Source of the DNA: JAEWSN01 sp942493335
GTDB taxonomy: Bacteria; Bacillota; Clostridia; DSM-8532
Reading direction: 5' to 3'
Assembly: GCA_942493335.1 (NCBI GenBank)
Contig: OW818693.1
Coordinates: 1,922,001-1,986,000, forward strand
Length of the DNA stretch: 64,000 nt
Below, one piece after another: positions 63,759 through 64,000 of this stretch. Position numbers and translations under genes: made by a program. The notes under the pieces were generated by a model that saw nothing but the letters and a program-made list of their open reading frames with translations, made no database searches and had not been told where the DNA came from. The first letter of the stretch is position 1. Each line of letters opens with the position of its first letter.

Positions 63759-64000
63759 ATGAAAAACCTGAAAAGCTTCCTGGCCGGCTTCCTGGTCTCT
63801 GCGCTTCTTTTCACCGGTTCAATGGCCGTAGCCGCCGAAGTGAAGGACGCAACCATCAGCGCAACTTTGCTCAACACCTTCACCCTCATGCTCAATGGTC
63901 AGCCCTGGCACCCTGTCGATTCCAAGGGAATCGCCTTTGTGCCCATCAAATACAACGGTTCCATCTACATGCCCCTTCGAGCTGTCGTACAGGAAGCCGC
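63759..64000 (+). CDS. Secreted protein with copper-amine-oxidase-N-like (stalk) domain, partial
   Basis: Only the first 80 residues are in the window; the gene runs off the right edge. A signal peptide (SFLAGFLVSALLFTGSMAVAA) is followed by a segment typical of copper amine oxidase N-terminal/stalk domains: LMLNGQPWHPVD, KYNGSIYMPLRAVVQEA. These domains are common in secreted proteins of Bacillota and do not by themselves mean an amine oxidase. ATG 63759 follows GAGAGGAG. Confidence 0.7.
   Translation, partial: MKNLKSFLAGFLVSALLFTGSMAVAAEVKDATISATLLNTFTLMLNGQPWHPVDSKGIAFVPIKYNGSIYMPLRAVVQEA

Overview
The window looks like a piece of a Gram-positive (Bacillota) chromosome of moderate to high G+C. 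Support comes from the split methionine synthase with a separate activation-domain gene, the tilS-hpt-ftsH block, a Spo0E-like regulator, a FeoB-associated Cys-rich protein, HelD, lipoproteins with Gram-positive-type signal peptides, strong AGGAGG ribosome sites before nearly every gene, frequent GTG/TTG starts and sigma-A-like promoters. The genus cannot be told from this sequence. No rRNA, tRNA, CRISPR array, transposase or phage gene was seen.

Left part (1-12.4 kb, all minus strand): cobalamin-dependent methionine synthase with its activation-domain partner, a DUF4349 lipoprotein, then a housekeeping run ftsH, hpt, tilS, dnaB, rplI, rpsR. Upstream of rpsR, where rpsF and ssb usually sit, there is a Spo0E-like protein and a STAS-like protein, followed by a lipoprotein with a structured 5' leader.

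12.7-24.4 kb: a MenA-type prenyltransferase, a large hybrid sensor kinase, a DUF4153 membrane protein, nadA, and an iron-uptake operon (feoA, a frameshifted feoB, a FeoB-associated Cys-rich protein, an HD-GYP phosphodiesterase) behind a good Fur-box match. A TetR regulator and a polytopic membrane protein follow.

24.4-47.7 kb is rich in glycoside hydrolases: GH127, a divergent AraC regulator with GH29, GH2 beta-galactosidase, and GH3 with its own divergent AraC-type regulator. Between them lie an aldo-keto reductase, an EF-G/Tet(M)-like GTPase behind a 19-codon overlapping leader reading frame, glycerol-1-phosphate dehydrogenase, a chemoreceptor, a cyclase-family hydrolase, an acyl-CoA synthetase with a cupin-XRE regulator, and small enzymes. 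This suggests a motile heterotroph using plant or host glycans; no sugar transporter is in the window.

47.7-64 kb: a NUDIX hydrolase and a DUF2007-GNAT fusion, a coupled heterodimeric ABC exporter, a coupled ABC-2 transporter, a histidine phosphatase, an APH-like kinase, a GGDEF cyclase, HelD, a PfkB kinase coupled to an unusual two-domain protein (YHGS-type N-terminus plus Ham1/ITPase-like C-terminus), a cytochrome-b5-like lipoprotein, and the start of a secreted protein that runs off the right edge.

Translational coupling (ATGA, TGATG or GTGA overlaps) recurs in the feo, ABC, NUDIX/GNAT, PfkB and Tet-like units and gives the most reliable evidence of co-expression here.
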